From an uncultured Chromatiaceae bacterium (GTDB lineage Bacteria > Pseudomonadota > Gammaproteobacteria > Enterobacterales > Alteromonadaceae): 9,680 nucleotides of DNA. Of this stretch, positions 4,149 through 9,680 are shown one piece after another. The number at the start of each line of letters is the position of its first letter. Positions within the stretch are counted from its first letter, which is position 1. Both the position numbers and the translations under genes were made by a program. The notes under the pieces were generated by a model. That model was not told the origin of the DNA. It worked only from the letters and a program-made list of their open reading frames with translations, and did no database searches. The stretch spans positions 1 through 9,680 of the forward strand of contig CAMLSF010000132.1 in the NCBI GenBank assembly GCA_946482615.1. The letters run 5' to 3'.

Positions 4149-7100
4149 ATGACTTACTCTTATTCTGAAAAGAAACGTATCCGTAAGGACTTCGGCAAAC
4201 GTCCTTTGGTTTTGGATGTGCCATATCTGTTGTCGATTCAAATTGAATCGTTCAGCAAATTTATCGAACCTGATCCAGAAGGTGGATACGGCTTAGAAGC
4301 TGCTTTCCGTTCTGTATTTCCAATCAAAAGCTACTCTGGCAGTGCCGAGCTGCAATATGTCAGCTACCGCATTGGTGAGCCGGTTTTTGATGTCAAAGAG
4401 TGCCAAATTCGTGGTGTGACTTACTCAGCTCCGCTGCGTGTCAAACTGCGCATGGTGTTATTTGATAAAGAAGTACCAGGTACAATCAAAGATATCCGTG
4501 AACAAGAAGTCTACATGGGCGAAATCCCATTAATGACTGAAAACGGTACCTTTGTTATCAACGGTACTGAACGTGTTATCGTTTCTCAGCTGCACCGTAG
4601 CCCTGGTGTGTTCTTTGACCACGACCGTGGCAAAACACACTCCTCAGGCAAGGTTTTATATAATGCCCGCGTGATCCCTTACCGTGGTTCATGGTTAGAC
4701 TTTGAGTTTGATGCCAAAGATAACCTGTTCGTGCGTATCGATCGCCGCCGTAAATTACCAGCCACTATTTTATTACGTGCGCTGAACTTAAGTACTGAAG
4801 ATATTTTAAGTACTTTCTTCGAAAGCACCCGTTTTGAAATTAAAGACGGCAAACTGTTGATGGAAGTGGTGGCAAACCGCTTACGTGGTGAAACAGCTGC
4901 TTTTGATATCAAAGACAACGATGGCGAAGTGATAGTAGAAGCTGGTCGTCGTATTACTGCCCGTCATGTGCGTCAGTTAGAAAAAACTGGCATGACACTG
5001 ATGGAAGTACCTCATGAATATGTCGTAGGCCGCGTTTTATCAAAAAATTACGCTGACCGTTCAACCGGAGAGATTATTGCCGAGGCGAACGCAGAGCTCA
5101 CACTGGAGCTGTTAGCAAAACTAGCCAAAGCGGGCTACGAAAGTTTCGAAACTCTTTACATTAACGATTTGGACCAGGGTTCTTATATTTCTGAAACCAT
5201 CCGGATCGATCCAAGCAGCAACCGCATGGAAGCATTGGTAGAAATCTACCGCATGATGCGTCCAGGCGAGCCACCAACACGTGAAGCTGCTGAAACTTTA
5301 TTTGAAAACCTGTTCTTCTCAGAAGATCGTTATGACCTGTCCACTGTAGGCCGTATGAAGTTCAACCGTCGTGTTGATTTCGAAGAAGGCACTGGCACAG
5401 GCGTACTGTCTAAAGAAGATATTCTGGCTGTAATGAAAGTCTTGATCGACATTCGTAACGGTAAAGGCGAAGTGGACGATATCGACCACCTGGGTAACAG
5501 ACGTATCCGTTCTGTCGGTGAAATGGCTGAAAACCAGTTCCGTGTTGGTTTAGTCCGTGTGGAGCGTGCAGTTAAAGAGCGCCTGTCTTTAGGTGATCTG
5601 GACGCTGTGATGCCACAGGATCTGATCAACGCTAAGCCTATTTCTGCTGCGGTGAAAGAGTTCTTTGGTTCAAGCCAGCTGTCTCAGTTTATGGACCAGA
5701 ACAACCCACTGTCAGAAGTGACGCACAAACGTCGTATTTCTGCGTTAGGCCCTGGCGGTCTGACCCGTGAGCGTGCAGGCTTCGAAGTACGTGACGTTCA
5801 CCCAACGCACTACGGTCGTGTTTGTCCAATCGAGACGCCTGAAGGTCCAAACATCGGTTTGATCAACTCGCTGTCTATGTTTGCTCAGACCAACGAATAC
5901 GGTTTCCTCGAAACACCTTACCGTCGTATTGAAGATGGTATTGTGACTGATGAAGTCGATTTCTTATCTGCGATTGAAGAAGGTAACTTTGTGATCGCTC
6001 AGGCGAACGCCGAGTTAAGCGCAGAAAACCGTCTGGTTGAAGATTTAGTACCGTGCCGTTACAAAAACGAATTCACCTTAATGCCGGCCGACAAGGTTCA
6101 GTATATGGACGTTGCACCTCAGCAGATCGTATCTGTTGCTGCTGCTCTGATCCCGTTCCTGGAACACGATGACGCCAACCGTGCATTAATGGGTTCAAAC
6201 ATGCAACGTCAGGCTGTTCCTACATTACGTGCTGATAAGCCGTTAGTAGGTACTGGTGTAGAACGTGTTGTAGCCAAAGACTCTGGTGTAACTGTAGTAG
6301 CGAAACGTGGTGGTACTGTGGACTATGTCGACGCCAGCCGTATCGTGATTAAAGTACATGAAGAAGAAATGGCCGCCGGTGAAGCCGGTATCGACATCTA
6401 CAACCTGACAAAATACACCCGTTCTAACCAGAACACCTGTATCAACCAGCGTCCATGTGTAAACCATGGTGAGCCGATTGAACGTGGTGATGTACTGGCC
6501 GATGGTCCGTCTACGGACTTAGGTGAACTGGCTTTAGGTCAAAACTTACGCGTGGCATTCATGCCGTGGAACGGTTACAACTTCGAAGACTCGATTTTGT
6601 TATCCGAGCGTTTAGTGCAGGAAGACCGCTTAACCACTATTCACATTCAGGAACTCAGCTGTATCGCTCGTGATACTAAGTTAGGGCCTGAAGAAATCAC
6701 TGCCGATATTCCAAACGTAGGTGAGTCTGCTTTATCTAAGCTGGACGAAGCCGGTATCGTTTACATCGGTGCTGAAGTGAAAGGCGGCGACATTCTGGTA
6801 GGTAAGGTCACACCTAAAGGTGAAAGCCAGCTGACTCCGGAAGAAAAACTGTTACGCGCTATCTTCGGTGAAAAAGCTTCTGACGTAAAAGACAGCTCAT
6901 TACGTGTACCTAACTCTGTCACTGGTACAGTGATCGACGTTCAGGTGTTCACCCGTGATGGCGTTGAAAAAGACAAACGTGCCCGTGAAATCGAAGAAAT
7001 GGAAGTCAAACAGGCGAAGAAAGACCTGAATGAAGAATTCCGTATCCTTGAAGAAGGTATCTTCTCACGTGCCCGCAACCTGATTGAAAGCACAGGCGTT

Positions 7101-8174
7101 GACCGCACTAAGCTGAACAGCTTACGTGGTGATGCGCTGTTAGGCTACAGTCTGGCTGATGAAGATAAACAAAACGATCTGGAACAATTAGCGGCTCAGT
7201 ACGAAGAAATCCGTGTTGAATACGATAAGAAATTCGAAGCCAAACGTCGCAAGATTGTTCAGGGTGACGATTTAGCTCCAGGCGTTCTGAAGATCGTTAA
7301 AGTGTACTTAGCTGTGAAACGTCGTATCCAGCCTGGTGACAAGATGGCCGGTCGTCACGGTAACAAGGGTGTGGTTTCTACCATTGTTCCTGTGGAAGAC
7401 ATGCCATATGACGAAAAAGGTCAGCCGGTTGATATCGTACTGAACCCGCTGGGTGTACCGTCTCGTATGAACATAGGTCAGATCCTTGAAACTCACCTGG
7501 GCTTAGCGGCCCGTGGTATAGGTGACAAGATTGACGGCATGATCAAAGACCAGAAAGAAGTCGCAGAAATCCGCGAATTCCTTAAAAAGGTCTATGCACT
7601 GGGTGAATCACGTCAGGACGTCGATATCGCCAGCTTCACGGATGATGAAGTGCGTCGTTTAGCAGAAAACCTGCGTAAAGGTTTACCTGTAGCTACTCCA
7701 GTGTTTGATGGCGCTAAAGAAAGCGAAATCAAAGAGCTGTTGACTTTAGGTGACTTACCGACCAGCGGTCAGATCACATTGTACGATGGCCGTACCGGCA
7801 ATACCTTCGAACGTAAGGTTACTGTGGGCTACATGTACATGCTGAAACTGAACCACCTGGTAGACGACAAGATGCACGCCCGTTCTACTGGTTCGTACAG
7901 TCTGGTTACTCAACAACCATTGGGCGGTAAAGCTCAGTTTGGTGGTCAGCGTTTCGGTGAGATGGAAGTGTGGGCTCTGGAAGCATACGGCGCAGCATAC
8001 ACGCTGCAAGAGATGTTAACAGTCAAGTCTGATGACGTGAATGGCCGTACCAAGATGTATAAAAACATCGTGGATGGCGACCACCGCATGGAGCCAGGCA
8101 TGCCAGAATCTTTCAACGTATTGATGAAAGAGATCCGTTCACTCGGTATCAACATCGAATTGGAAGAGGAATAA
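4149..8174 (+). CDS. rpoB: DNA-directed RNA polymerase subunit beta
   Basis: The beta subunit forms one pincer and much of the active centre of RNA polymerase. The 1341-residue product (E. coli 1342) is collinear with E. coli from [19 protein letters not shown] to GINIELEEE. It has the protrusion and lobe (about 30-450), the lineage insert of the lobe (about 225-340), the rifampicin pocket, the second insert (about 940-1040, charged and coiled-coil-like) and the C-terminal clamp region. The active-site motif [14 protein letters not shown] places Lys1065 and Lys1073 at E. coli numbers. Rifampicin cluster 507-533 carries wild-type Gln513, Asp516, His526, Arg529 and Ser531, so a sensitive polymerase is predicted; Val524 replaces Ile of E. 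coli. GAGGA (4139-4143) precedes the ATG by 5 nt. rpoC follows after 79 bases. Confidence 0.99.
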   Translation: MTYSYSEKKRIRKDFGKRPLVLDVPYLLSIQIESFSKFIEPDPEGGYGLEAAFRSVFPIKSYSGSAELQYVSYRIGEPVFDVKECQIRGVTYSAPLRVKLRMVLFDKEVPGTIKDIREQEVYMGEIPLMTENGTFVINGTERVIVSQLHRSPGVFFDHDRGKTHSSGKVLYNARVIPYRGSWLDFEFDAKDNLFVRIDRRRKLPATILLRALNLSTEDILSTFFESTRFEIKDGKLLMEVVANRLRGETAAFDIKDNDGEVIVEAGRRITARHVRQLEKTGMTLMEVPHEYVVGRVLSKNYADRSTGEIIAEANAELTLELLAKLAKAGYESFETLYINDLDQGSYISETIRIDPSSNRMEALVEIYRMMRPGEPPTREAAETLFENLFFSEDRYDLSTVGRMKFNRRVDFEEGTGTGVLSKEDILAVMKVLIDIRNGKGEVDDIDHLGNRRIRSVGEMAENQFRVGLVRVERAVKERLSLGDLDAVMPQDLINAKPISAAVKEFFGSSQLSQFMDQNNPLSEVTHKRRISALGPGGLTRERAGFEVRDVHPTHYGRVCPIETPEGPNIGLINSLSMFAQTNEYGFLETPYRRIEDGIVTDEVDFLSAIEEGNFVIAQANAELSAENRLVEDLVPCRYKNEFTLMPADKVQYMDVAPQQIVSVAAALIPFLEHDDANRALMGSNMQRQAVPTLRADKPLVGTGVERVVAKDSGVTVVAKRGGTVDYVDASRIVIKVHEEEMAAGEAGIDIYNLTKYTRSNQNTCINQRPCVNHGEPIERGDVLADGPSTDLGELALGQNLRVAFMPWNGYNFEDSILLSERLVQEDRLTTIHIQELSCIARDTKLGPEEITADIPNVGESALSKLDEAGIVYIGAEVKGGDILVGKVTPKGESQLTPEEKLLRAIFGEKASDVKDSSLRVPNSVTGTVIDVQVFTRDGVEKDKRAREIEEMEVKQAKKDLNEEFRILEEGIFSRARNLIESTGVDRTKLNSLRGDALLGYSLADEDKQNDLEQLAAQYEEIRVEYDKKFEAKRRKIVQGDDLAPGVLKIVKVYLAVKRRIQPGDKMAGRHGNKGVVSTIVPVEDMPYDEKGQPVDIVLNPLGVPSRMNIGQILETHLGLAARGIGDKIDGMIKDQKEVAEIREFLKKVYALGESRQDVDIASFTDDEVRRLAENLRKGLPVATPVFDGAKESEIKELLTLGDLPTSGQITLYDGRTGNTFERKVTVGYMYMLKLNHLVDDKMHARSTGSYSLVTQQPLGGKAQFGGQRFGEMEVWALEAYGAAYTLQEMLTVKSDDVNGRTKMYKNIVDGDHRMEPGMPESFNVLMKEIRSLGINIELEEE

Positions 8175-9680
<1,506 letters not shown>

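Noticed and set aside
4657..4664. TATAAT-like box inside rpoB
   Set aside because: It lies in a conserved coding stretch (KVLYNAR) and no suitable -35 or transcription-unit boundary supports an internal promoter.
5667..5751. Rifampicin-resistance mutation in rpoB
   Set aside because: All key pocket residues (513, 516, 526, 529, 531) are wild type; Val524 for Ile is a mild lineage difference not known to me as a resistance change.

Overview
The window carries the canonical bacterial tuf - trpT - secE - nusG - rplK - rplA - rplJ - rplL - rpoB - rpoC block, all on the + strand. It resembles a gammaproteobacterium: RpoB is 1341 residues and keeps E. coli numbering at the rifampicin pocket and at Lys1065/Lys1073, and the L10 leader looks like the E. 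coli type. A tRNA-Trp between tuf and secE fits Pseudomonas-, Vibrio- or Alteromonadales-like genomes better than E. coli. An Alteromonadales-type host (Rheinheimera/Shewanella-like) is my guess, at low confidence. All eight visible stop codons are TAA, as expected for very highly expressed genes.

Layout. 1-83: end of tuf (EF-Tu) and its intrinsic terminator. 83-213: an ERIC-like imperfect palindrome inserted in the intergenic gap. 325-936: a strong promoter, tRNA-Trp(CCA) and secE, with nusG following to 1479. 1491-2736: a terminator superimposed on the rplK promoter, then rplK-rplA (L11, L1). 2759-3044: the rplJ promoter and a long structured leader, the probable L10(L12)4 autoregulatory site. 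3045-3971: rplJ-rplL (L10, L7/L12). 3970-4148: a terminator/attenuator and a processing-type hairpin. 4149-9680: rpoB and the first 475 codons of rpoC, separated by a spacer that can fold in two exclusive ways.

The genes work together as the core gene-expression set: EF-Tu and tRNA-Trp for elongation, SecE for export, NusG for transcription elongation and coupling, L11/L1/L10/L12 for the ribosomal stalks, and beta/beta' for RNA polymerase. Three promoters share a perfect TATAAT and GC-rich discriminators, suggesting joint growth-rate or stringent control. The terminator between rplL and rpoB would lower RNA polymerase output relative to ribosomal protein output.

The most striking observation is in rpoC. 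The catalytic NADFDGD motif reads NAYFDGD, so the first magnesium-binding aspartate (Asp460) is Tyr through a single GAC-to-TAC difference at base 9631, while the surrounding sequence is intact. As written this should inactivate RNA polymerase, so it is either a base-call or assembly error, an introduced or mutant allele, or something remarkable. I see no CRISPR array, transposase gene, phage gene or unknown gene cluster.
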